A stretch of DNA of 25,276 bases, taken from contig CAZWUI010000020.1 of assembly GCA_964637515.1 (NCBI GenBank), positions 1 to 25,276 of the forward strand, written 5' to 3'. Below, in pieces: positions 1 through 6,478 of the stretch. The position numbers and the translations under genes are program-made. Source of the DNA: RGIG4097 sp964637515 (GTDB lineage Bacteria; Bacillota; Clostridia; Christensenellales; CAG-917). Positions within the stretch are counted from its first letter, which is position 1, and each line of letters opens with the position of its first letter. The notes beneath the pieces were generated by a model that was not told where the DNA came from, made no database searches, and saw only the letters and a program-made list of their open reading frames with translations.

Positions 1-2780
1 CCAATGCTCGTCACGCTGTCAGCTATCGACACGCTTGTGATAGTTGTGTTGTCCTCGAATGCGCTATCTTTGATAGTGGTTACAGGCAGGTTGGCATATG
101 TGGCGGGGATAGTTATTTCAGTGCCTTCGTATGTACCGATACCAATCACGGTGTATGCGGTTTTTTCCGCGTTCAGTTCATATGCCAAGTCTTTATAACC
201 GATAGTATAATTATCCGTGCCTTCGTCCCAGTCGAGTTCCTTATTGACTTGGTTCCATTGTGCCAACGTGCCGTTAAAATTAATTGTTGTAAGTCTACCG
301 CAAAGCGCAAAAGCATATGAGCCGATGCTCGCCACACTGTCGGGAATGGTTATGCTTTCCGTCTTGGCGTCCGAATAGAATGCGTAGGTATATATTTTCG
401 TGATGCCATCGGGCAATGTCAAAACGGTTTCGCTTCCGCGGTAGCCGATGAGAATATTGCCCGCACCGTCCGAATAGATAACGTAGCCGTTGTCGTCGGT
501 GGAGAGTTTGTTTCCGCCTGCGGTCGTGTAGACGTTCTTTGCGTAGTAGGCAACTTCACCGTTGTCGCTACTGCCTACAGTGAGTTTTAATGCGGATTTG
601 TTGTAGACTTCGATGAGTTTCACGCATCCGTCGAATGCCTTGTAGCCTATATACGTAACCCCGCTGCCTATGGTGACGTCGGCAAGACGCACGCAGTTGC
701 TGAATGCGGTAACGCCTATCCTTGTGACGCTGTCAGGGATGGTCACGGTCGTCAAACCGCTACATCCGCTAAACGCATATCCGCCTATGGATACGACGTC
801 ACTCGATATGGTCACGTTGGTCAAGTCGGTGCGGTTGTAGAATGCATAATCGTATATGCTCGTCACTCCACTCGGAAGAGTTATGTCTTTCGCCGTGCCA
901 ACGTAATCTACCAATACCTTTTCGTTTACGTCTTCATAGATGATGAAACCGTTGCCGTCGGTTGAGAGTCTGCTCTCTTCGCCTTCTTCGTAGACGTTCT
1001 TGGCATAGTACGCGACTCCGCCATGTTCTTCACTGCCCTTTTCTATCCATAATTGCGACTTGTTGCAAACTTCGATGAGTTTAAAACAGTTCTTGAATGC
1101 GTCGGTGCCTATGCTCGTAACACCGCTCGGTATCGTTACGTTCATGAGCTCCGAACAATCCGCAAACGCGGAATCATTTATCCCTATAATCGGTTTGCCG
1201 TTGCGCGTTTCGGGTATCACCAACTCGCTTCCGCTATGGTCGCCTATGCCCGTAACAACGTAGCCGTCACCTTGCGATCTCATCGCATAGCTCAACTGCC
1301 CCGTTTCCGGGACAAAATACACCAAATAATCCCCCGCATTATCATCCCATCCGAGATCCTTTTTGACTTTGTTCCAGTCGCCCTCCGTGCCGTCGTAGTA
1401 GATCGCCGTAAGCTTTCCACAGTCAACGAACGCCATCGAACCTATCTCCGTCACGGACTTCGGTATCGTTACACTCTCAAGCTCGCTACAATATCCAAAC
1501 GTTACGTTGTCTATCGACTTGACGCCGCTCGGTATCGTCATACTCGTGAGTCCCGAACTGTTAAATGCGCCGGTTTCCACGTACGCTATGCTATTCGGCA
1601 AAACTACGCTCGTCAAGCCCGTGCATCCGCAAAATGCCGTCGATTTTACGGTCGTAATGCCGCTCGGAATCGTGATGTTTTTGAGTGCGGTACATCCGTA
1701 GAATGCGCCTTCGCTTATGCTCGTCAATTGACAGTTGTTGCCGAATGTTACGCTCGAGAGTTTTGTGCAGTCACTAAACGCTGAAATCCCCAACGTCGTT
1801 ATGCTGTTCGAAATTTTCACGCTCGTGAGCTTTGTATGCCCTGTGAATGCATTGTCTACTATCTTGACGACCGCTTTTCCGTCTATCAATTCGGGAATTT
1901 CTATCGCCGTCACATAGCTCTCCGCCCCGATCACCGCACACGTATCGCCTGTGATCGCCTGCGTTTTCAAAACCGGGTTGGTCGCGCTCATCGTCTTGTA
2001 ATAATTCTTGAACTTGGAGGGAATATCAAACTCCGTCGTGTTGAAACGGCTCATCTTGCGAGTAATTTCACCACGAGTAAAAACCAATTCGCCGTCGTCG
2101 GTGACGCTAATGTCTTCCTGTTGAGCTTCCCAACCATCCAACACTTCAAGCGCCGTATACACGCCTATATCCGAAAAATCATAAGAATATCCGCTATAAT
2201 CAACTATTTTGATCGCATCTTCTCCGCCGCCGACAGAAATGCTATAATATCTCGTTCCCTCGTAGAAATTAGCCGTCATATTAGTTCCGGTACTATATGA
2301 TATCCCGTTTTCTCTAAAGCGACGAGCGTGGTCATTCTCCGTCACTGTGAAGTTTTTTATATCCGTCAATGCGGTTCGGATTTCTTCAAATGACATACCC
2401 GGTTTAAGAACCGAATCAACGGTTTCTTTATCGGGATCGGTCGGATTTTTCGTCACACTTCCGTATATCCCGCCTGCAAAAACCATTGCGCAACACGTGA
2501 TAATAATTATCGGCAATATCAACGCATACGTCTTTTTGTCGCGCTTCACTATGCATAACGCCGATATCGCAATCGCCACCAACGGCATCGCTATCGACAA
2601 CCCCGCAAATGCCTTGTACGCCGTTTCATTCGTGTCCGCAAAATTCAAAACCAAACAAAATACCAACGCCAAAGCCCCAATCACCGCAGAACTAATAAGC
2701 AAGCTCAACCGCAACCGGTTCTTTGACGATTTTTCTTCATTATTCTCATTATTCTCTATGCTATCGTTCTTATAAGGCAT
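1..2780 (-). CDS. BspA-like LRR_5 repeat membrane protein, 3' end outside window
   Basis: The minus-strand frame is open from an ATG at 2780 to the window edge (926 codons, no stop), so the C-terminus is missing. A strong ribosome binding site (GGGAGG) lies 5-6 bases upstream of the ATG. Residues 1-22 are polar. Three hydrophobic segments follow at about 25-47, 57-79 and 84-107. After a linker without recognised motifs (about 110-260) come many LRR_5 units of about 23 residues with the pattern LTSVTIPxSVTxIGxxAFxxC, as in the BspA surface-protein family. Longer modules interrupt the repeats twice: one containing VAYYAKNVY and LSTD.NG, and one containing GT..W..V.K.L.WD. BspA proteins usually have a signal peptide; here a three-helix N-terminal anchor would display the repeats outside the cell. 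Function is probably adhesion or protein-protein contact (inference). Plus-strand open frames over this gene are shadows. Confidence 0.9.
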   Translation of the reverse strand, partial: MPYKNDSIENNENNEEKSSKNRLRLSLLISSAVIGALALVFCLVLNFADTNETAYKAFAGLSIAMPLVAIAISALCIVKRDKKTYALILPIIIITCCAMVFAGGIYGSVTKNPTDPDKETVDSVLKPGMSFEEIRTALTDIKNFTVTENDHARRFRENGISYSTGTNMTANFYEGTRYYSISVGGGEDAIKIVDYSGYSYDFSDIGVYTALEVLDGWEAQQEDISVTDDGELVFTRGEITRKMSRFNTTEFDIPSKFKNYYKTMSATNPVLKTQAITGDTCAVIGAESYVTAIEIPELIDGKAVVKIVDNAFTGHTKLTSVKISNSITTLGISAFSDCTKLSSVTFGNNCQLTSISEGAFYGCTALKNITIPSGITTVKSTAFCGCTGLTSVVLPNSIAYVETGAFNSSGLTSMTIPSGVKSIDNVTFGYCSELESVTIPKSVTEIGSMAFVDCGKLTAIYYDGTEGDWNKVKKDLGWDDNAGDYLVYFVPETGQLSYAMRSQGDGYVVTGIGDHSGSELVIPETRNGKPIIGINDSAFADCSELMNVTIPSGVTSIGTDAFKNCFKLIEVCNKSQLWIEKGSEEHGGVAYYAKNVYEEGEESRLSTDGNGFIIYEDVNEKVLVDYVGTAKDITLPSGVTSIYDYAFYNRTDLTNVTISSDVVSIGGYAFSGCSGLTTVTIPDSVTRIGVTAFSNCVRLADVTIGSGVTYIGYKAFDGCVKLIEVYNKSALKLTVGSSDNGEVAYYAKNVYTTAGGNKLSTDDNGYVIYSDGAGNILIGYRGSETVLTLPDGITKIYTYAFYSDAKTESITIPDSVASIGSYAFALCGRLTTINFNGTLAQWNQVNKELDWDEGTDNYTIGYKDLAYELNAEKTAYTVIGIGTYEGTEITIPATYANLPVTTIKDSAFEDNTTITSVSIADSVTSI

Positions 2781-2843
2781 AACATCCTCCCTCTTCTCGT
2801 GTAAACTCCGCCGACGGAGATTTCGACATTTTCCTACAAGAAT

Positions 2844-2872
2844 ATATTACTACTAGAAAATTTAATAGTCAA
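2844..2872 (-). promoter_or_regulatory. Putative sigma-A promoter of the BspA-like gene
   Basis: On the minus strand TTGACT (2867-2872) is followed after 17 bp by TAATAT (2844-2849). The predicted transcript start near 2837 gives a leader of about 57 bases. The leader carries a small CTCCG/CGGAG stem at 2806-2819 before the ribosome binding site. The -10 match is only partial. Confidence 0.5.
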
Positions 2873-3059
2873 CGGATATAGAATAGACAACATACGCGTG
2901 CATGTGCGTGTAAACGACATTTGTATTATTAATTTTCTTAATAATTTCAAATATTAGAATATTGATAAAAGGTTCTATCACGCACTGCACCATATAGTCA
3001 TCGTATCCACAAAATTATAATCCCCGTCCCAGTAATATAACCACATTAAAACATAGAAT

Positions 3060-3120
3060 AGCGAAACGTCAGCCGGGACTCGTCACGGGTTCTGCAACAT
3101 AGTTGCAAAGTGCGTAGCAC
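3060..3120 (+). repeat. Hairpin-rich intergenic repeat, copy A
   Basis: This copy starts with AGCGAAACGTCA (3060-3071), then 17 bases, then GTTCT (3089-3093). Two small stem-loops with 3-base loops follow: TGCAAC/GTTGCA at 3093-3107 and GTGC/GCAC at 3110-3120. The same 12-mer, the same 17-base gap and the same GTTCT recur in inverted orientation at 3616-3649, also followed by small 3-base-loop hairpins. The stretch 2873-3137 otherwise holds no gene that I can support. Confidence 0.55.
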
Positions 3121-3137
3121 TGAATCCCTAAACAAAT

Positions 3138-3167
3138 AAAAAAGGTCATCGCACTTGATGACCTTTT
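3138..3167 (-). terminator. Rho-independent terminator of the tRNA-Gly/tRNA-Lys transcript
   Basis: Read on the minus strand, AAGGTCATC and GATGACCTT form a perfect stem with a 6-base loop, followed by TTTTTT. It starts directly after the encoded CCA of tRNA-Lys. Confidence 0.85.
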
Positions 3168-3242
3168 GGTGCGCCTTCAGGGATTCGAACCCGGGACCCA
3201 CTGATTAAGAGTCAGTTGCTCTACCAGCTGAGCTAAAGGCGC
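3167..3242 (-). tRNA. tRNA-Lys (anticodon CTT)
   Basis: A 76-base cloverleaf with encoded CCA. The acceptor GCGCCTT/AAGGCGC is perfect. The anticodon stem ACTGA/TCAGT has loop CTCTTAA, giving anticodon CTT (Lys). The D loop carries GG and the T loop is a normal TTCGAAT. One oddity is a C50-U64 mismatch in the T stem (CCGGG against CCCTG). It lies 6 bases downstream of tRNA-Gly and is probably co-transcribed with it. Confidence 0.95.
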
Positions 3243-3248
3243 ATACTA

Positions 3249-3323
3249 TGGAGCGGGAGACGGGATTCGGACCCGCGACTTTCACCTTGGCAAGGTGACA
3301 CTCTACCACTGAGTCACTCCCGC
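3249..3323 (-). tRNA. tRNA-Gly (anticodon GCC)
   Basis: A 75-base cloverleaf with encoded CCA. The acceptor GCGGGAG pairs with its 3' partner. The anticodon stem TCACC/GGTGA has loop TTGCCAA, giving anticodon GCC (Gly). The T loop reads TCCGAAT instead of TTCGAAT, so the nearly universal U55 (pseudouridine site) is C. It is the first gene of the Gly-Lys tRNA transcript. Confidence 0.93.
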
Positions 3324-3334
3324 ATAGCTTACTA

Positions 3335-3363
3335 AATATAACAAACATGGACGAAAAATGCAA
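3335..3363 (-). promoter_or_regulatory. Promoter of the tRNA-Gly/tRNA-Lys transcript
   Basis: On the minus strand TTGCAT (3358-3363), 17 bp, TATATT (3335-3340), with the -10 box about 12 bases upstream of the tRNA-Gly 5' end. tRNA-Pro further right has the same -35 box and spacing. Confidence 0.75.
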
Positions 3364-3408
3364 CTATTTTTTGATGATTTTCAAAATTTTATTGTGGAAT
3401 CGATTTGC

Positions 3409-3436
3409 TTTACAACAAAATTATTTGTGATATAAT
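3409..3436 (+). promoter_or_regulatory. Promoter of tRNA-Leu
   Basis: TTTACA (3409-3414), 16 bp, and a perfect TATAAT (3431-3436) with an upstream TGA giving an extended -10 element. The tRNA begins 10 bases after the -10 box. This promoter diverges from that of the tRNA-Gly/Lys transcript. Confidence 0.8.
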
Positions 3437-3445
3437 GATTTCGTT

Positions 3446-3513
<68 letters not shown>

Positions 3514-3528
<15 letters not shown>

Positions 3529-3581
3529 AAAGAAAAACCTCGGAGTACAGTCCGAGGTTTTTCTTTTGGTGCGGTCGACGA
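3514..3581. repeat. 31-bp perfect inverted repeat: tRNA-Leu 3' end plus terminator
   Basis: Bases 3514-3544 are the exact reverse complement of 3551-3581, with a 6-base centre (3545-3550). The left arm covers the last 15 bases of tRNA-Leu, its CCA and the 5' half of the terminator. The right arm is therefore an inverted copy of the tRNA 3' end lying beyond the terminator. Confidence 0.95.
3534..3567 (+). terminator. Rho-independent terminator of tRNA-Leu
   Basis: A stem of AACCTCGGA with TCCGAGGTT around a 6-base loop is followed by a T-rich tract (TTTTTCTTTT). It is the core of the longer inverted repeat. Confidence 0.85.
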
Positions 3582-3588
3582 TCCTTTA

Positions 3589-3649
3589 TGCGTTTACAAC
3601 GCACTGCCTACGGCAAGAACTCACACTCCGTGTATCGTGACGTTTCGCT
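3589..3649 (-). repeat. Hairpin-rich intergenic repeat, copy B
   Basis: Read on the minus strand this copy begins with AGCGAAACGTCA (3649-3638), then 17 bases, then GTTCT (3620-3616), the same layout as the copy at 3060-3120. It contains short stems with 3-base loops: ACAC/GTGT (3623-3633), TGCC/GGCA (3605-3615) and TGCGTT/AACGCA (3589-3603). The sequences differ from the other copy but the stem-loop form is kept. Further right, 3650-3775 shows only a GCAT/ATGC stem near 3661 and no gene. Confidence 0.55.
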
Positions 3650-3775
3650 TACGTGTGCAAGCATGGTACTATGCGTATTGCGGATTGTTTGATATGCAGG
3701 TGTAAAAATGTGTGATTTGTTGAGGATTGATGGGGTGATTGTGAGTAAATTTTTGGGATAATTGTTGAACAGGTG

Positions 3776-3804
3776 TTGAAATTTACAGGACAAGATGATA
3801 TAAT
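3776..3804 (+). promoter_or_regulatory. Promoter of the DUF5131 gene
   Basis: TTGAAA (3776-3781), 17 bp, perfect TATAAT (3799-3804) with an upstream TGA (extended -10). The predicted start near 3811 gives a leader of about 22 bases holding the ribosome binding site. Confidence 0.8.
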
Positions 3805-3832
3805 ATGTTTAGTTGTGAATTAGAGGTGGATT

Positions 3833-4576
3833 ATGCAAAATAATCAGATAGAAAACGCTATTGCTTGGAATCCTTGGCATGGGTGCAAAAAGGCGAGTCC
3901 CGGATGCAAGAACTGTTTTGTTTTCAAGATGGATCAGAGATACGGCAGAGACACGTCGGTGATCGCAAAAGGCAAGACAACCTACGAATTGAAAGACAAA
4001 GATTGTCCGCCTAATTCGCTTGTAAAGTTGTGTTTTTCGTCGGACTTTTTCATTGAAGAAGCGGACGAATGGCGGGAAGGTTGTTGGGACTTCATCAGGC
4101 GCAGAAAAGACTGCATTTTCGTGACGACGACAAAACGCCCCGAAAGAATCGCACAATGTATTCCGTCAGATTGGGGAGAGGGTTGGGAGCATTTCCATTT
4201 GAGCATATCCATTGAAAATCAGGAAATGGCGGACAAACGACTTCCCTATTTTCTTGACGCACCGCTTAAACACCGTGAAGTATTCTGCTCCCCTTTGATT
4301 GCGCCGATTACGCTTGGGAAATATTTGGACACGGGACTCATCAAGTGCGTAAACGTCGGCGGTGAAATGGCACCCAACGCTGTCGTCCGTCCCATCAGGT
4401 ACGAATGGGTTGAATCCTTATATTTGGAGGCAAAAGAGCGCGGAATCGAGTTCTATTTCCATCAATGCGGGTCCATGTTTTTGAAAGACGGCGTGAACAT
4501 TGGCAAGTGGAAGTTGAACGAACAAATTGCACGTGCGGAGGAAATCCAACACGAGCTTGAAAGAAAATATCAATAA
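3833..4576 (+). CDS. DUF5131 / phage Gp37-Gp68 family protein
   Basis: This 247-residue protein matches the DUF5131 family (also called phage Gp37/Gp68). The N-terminus has the family signature WNPW.GC...SPGC..C, with cysteines 18, 25 and 28 as probable Fe-S or metal ligands. The C-terminal half has the family's GGE..P.AVVRPI...WV and the FYFHQCG stretch that corresponds to FFFKQWG in relatives. The Cys-rich start and barrel-like fold have been compared to radical-SAM enzymes, but no reaction is established that I know of. Start: ATG with AGAGGTGG just upstream. It stands alone with its own promoter and terminator, right of the tRNA-Leu. Relatives are common in phages and often sit beside a three-Cys-motif partner gene, which is absent here. 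Confidence 0.85.
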   Translation: MQNNQIENAIAWNPWHGCKKASPGCKNCFVFKMDQRYGRDTSVIAKGKTTYELKDKDCPPNSLVKLCFSSDFFIEEADEWREGCWDFIRRRKDCIFVTTTKRPERIAQCIPSDWGEGWEHFHLSISIENQEMADKRLPYFLDAPLKHREVFCSPLIAPITLGKYLDTGLIKCVNVGGEMAPNAVVRPIRYEWVESLYLEAKERGIEFYFHQCGSMFLKDGVNIGKWKLNEQIARAEEIQHELERKYQ

Positions 4577-4595
4577 GCAAAAACACGGCAAAAAT

Positions 4596-4625
4596 AAAAC
4601 CCACTTTTTCGAGTGGGTTTTTCTT
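4596..4625. terminator. Bidirectional terminator between convergent genes
   Basis: AAAACCCACT (4596-4605) and AGTGGGTTTT (4612-4621) form a 10-bp stem with a 6-base loop. T-rich tracts lie on both sides, so it can serve the DUF5131 gene on plus and the tautomerase operon on minus. Confidence 0.85.
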
Positions 4626-4632
4626 TTTCCTT

Positions 4633-4842
4633 TTACGCTTCGGGGTTGACGTAAAACTTGTCTTGGGGGAAAGAATCAAGATTATCTTGCCACTTTTCGG
4701 GTGCGATTTCTTCGATCGTAACGGACACGAATTTGGGATCTACGTTCAAAGTTTTCTCAACGCATTCCGCAACGTTGTTTGCGAGATTTTGTTTGATTTC
4801 CTCGTTTCTACCGGGGTACATTGTGATTGCGATATGGGGCAT
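4633..4842 (-). CDS. 4-oxalocrotonate tautomerase-like protein (PptA/YdcE type)
   Basis: This 69-residue protein starts MPHIAITMYPGR. In the tautomerase superfamily the Met is removed and Pro-1 becomes the catalytic base. The sequence follows the PptA (YdcE) subgroup: a basic Arg near position 12, EEIK..LA, and V..SVTIEEI.PE.W in the second half. Such enzymes interconvert keto and enol forms of 2-oxo acids such as phenylpyruvate; the native substrate is often unknown. Ribosome binding site AAGGAG lies 8 bases before the ATG. The gene follows the flavoprotein gene after 21 bp and is probably co-transcribed with it, so the two may act on the same small molecule (inference). Confidence 0.88.
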   Translation of the reverse strand: MPHIAITMYPGRNEEIKQNLANNVAECVEKTLNVDPKFVSVTIEEIAPEKWQDNLDSFPQDKFYVNPEA

Positions 4843-4863
4843 AATATTTTCTCCTTTTGGGGT

Positions 4864-6216
4864 TTAATCTATCGGTTTTGCATCTTTAACTGCCTTTTCG
4901 TACGGCATAAGCATTCCGTCGGACATCATATTCGGCATCTTCTTGTTGAGAGATTTCGACTTCAAAAGTTTGCCGAGGAAGATCATGAGAAACATTTGTC
5001 CTCTTTTCTTTTGGGGGAAGTCGAGAAGCCCGTTTTTCTTGTAGAAATCATAGTCCGCTTTCATCATACCGCGCATAATCCATATCATATCTCGGAAGAT
5101 TTTCATACCACCGATTTCATAGAAATTATGTTCGGGTTTCACGTCGTTTTCGAGGGCGTATGCAAGCCTATTTGCAAGTGCGGCAAGGTCGCCAATCGTG
5201 TTGTGTTCGTCGCAGACGACACCGCAGTTATAGTTTCCGCCGACTGCGGATTTTGCGTCAATATAAGTTTTCAAAACGTCTTCGTTTGACAAATTTCCCG
5301 ACACGATATACCCCGTCGGTTTGCCCGCGGTTACGGGACGATGACCGTTGACGAATTGGCGGTCGAAGAAGGTTTTGTAGAGTGACGACAATGAGTGATT
5401 TGTGATTTCAAAGGCGGTCACGACTGCATCCGCTTTGTTGACGACTGCGTTCAAGATTTCAGAAAATCCGTCGTTCACCGCACACTCCCCCGACGAAGTG
5501 CATTTCAAGCACCCGAGGCACCCGCATTTGAAGGGGACTTCGCTCAAATTTAACACCGAAGTTTTGAACGGGAAAATCGCGCGGAAGTCCTCTATCATAT
5601 TTTCAAGACTCGAACCGCTTTTGCTATCAGTCACGATAAGGACGGATTTGCCGTCGGACTTTGCAGAGTTTTCGCTCACACTCCTTTCATAAAACGGCTT
5701 TTCTTTCTTCTCAACGGTTATGCGCTCGTAGACGTCGTTTGCGACTTGATAGCGGACGAATTTCCACCACGAGATTAGTTCATCCCTGCCCTTGCTGAGA
5801 GTCAAGTCTTCCATATCCGCAGAAAGACCGCCCACATATTTTCCGCCGAAATCAGCCAAAATTTTCTTGACGGTGCCGTGTGCGGTGACGTCGTAGAAAC
5901 GTTTTGAAGTGGTCAGTTGAGTCACGAATTTGCCGTCCAAAGACACACCGTTTTCCGTCATAATTTCAAAGAAACGGTGCAGTTGCGCAGGTGCTAAAAA
6001 GGTGTAGACCGGATAGCACGCAACAACCAAATCGGCATTTAATAGTGCCGTTTTGAACTCGTTAAACTTGTTTTCACGCTCAAAAGCACGTATCTGTTGT
6101 CCGACGTCGAACACTGAAAACTCGTCCTTTGAAAAGACTTTTTCAAGGAATTTGACAGAGCAAAGCGTTACGCTCTTTTTGCCTTTTGGACTGCCGTTTA
6201 AAACTAATACTCTCAT
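4864..6216 (-). CDS. Tandem flavodoxin-like Fe-S flavoprotein (NAD(P)H-dependent oxidoreductase family)
   Basis: I place the start at ATG 6216 (450 residues). A ribosome binding site (AGAGG) lies 6 bases upstream, and the family start MRVLVLNGSPKG follows at once. A longer frame from 6282 would put the promoter inside the gene. Domain 1 (about 1-165) is flavodoxin-like with the FMN phosphate loop LNGSPKG. Domain 2 (about 190-330) has a second loop (TDSKSGSS) and then CGCLGC..C.....C (Cys 231, 233, 236, 239, 245), the cysteine pattern of iron-sulfur flavoproteins and related FMN reductases. The remaining 120 residues are basic and Met-rich without a recognised domain. Likely a cytoplasmic flavin electron carrier or reductase; the substrate is unknown. 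First gene of an operon with the tautomerase. Confidence 0.85.
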   Translation of the reverse strand: MRVLVLNGSPKGKKSVTLCSVKFLEKVFSKDEFSVFDVGQQIRAFERENKFNEFKTALLNADLVVACYPVYTFLAPAQLHRFFEIMTENGVSLDGKFVTQLTTSKRFYDVTAHGTVKKILADFGGKYVGGLSADMEDLTLSKGRDELISWWKFVRYQVANDVYERITVEKKEKPFYERSVSENSAKSDGKSVLIVTDSKSGSSLENMIEDFRAIFPFKTSVLNLSEVPFKCGCLGCLKCTSSGECAVNDGFSEILNAVVNKADAVVTAFEITNHSLSSLYKTFFDRQFVNGHRPVTAGKPTGYIVSGNLSNEDVLKTYIDAKSAVGGNYNCGVVCDEHNTIGDLAALANRLAYALENDVKPEHNFYEIGGMKIFRDMIWIMRGMMKADYDFYKKNGLLDFPQKKRGQMFLMIFLGKLLKSKSLNKKMPNMMSDGMLMPYEKAVKDAKPID

Positions 6217-6231
6217 AAATACCTCTAAAAA

Positions 6232-6260
6232 ATTATAACACAACACGTTGCGGTATTCAA
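6232..6260 (-). promoter_or_regulatory. Promoter of the flavoprotein-tautomerase operon
   Basis: On the minus strand TTGAAT (6255-6260), 17 bp, perfect TATAAT (6232-6237). The predicted start near 6225 makes a leader of only about 9 bases that begins at the ribosome binding site. This fixes the downstream gene start at 6216. Confidence 0.75.
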
Positions 6261-6355
6261 GAGAAAAAATGCCCTTATCCATCCTTTCTTTCTGTGCTTG
6301 TTTTTTCGACTTAAAAGCACGAATCGGGCAAGACTATTCAGTGGTTTTCTTTATT

Positions 6356-6378
6356 GAAAAAACCGCCGTGTAGGCGGT
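6356..6378 (-). terminator. Terminator of the WG-repeat/subtilisin operon
   Basis: On the minus strand ACCGCC and GGCGGT pair around a 5-base loop and are followed by TTTTTTC. It lies about 100 bases after the protease stop codon. The stretch 6379-6478 shows nothing else. Confidence 0.8.
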
Positions 6379-6478
6379 CGAATAATTCTTTTTTATTGTT
6401 AAAATCTCTGCACGCAAAGCTTTTCAACGCTCGTGCAAACAACTAATAATTCAGACTGATTTTGCTTTCAAAAACGAT

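Noticed and set aside
1053..2775. Plus-strand open frames over the BspA-like gene
   Set aside because: The minus strand reads continuously as LRR_5 repeats from a good start. The plus frames are shadows of the repeat.
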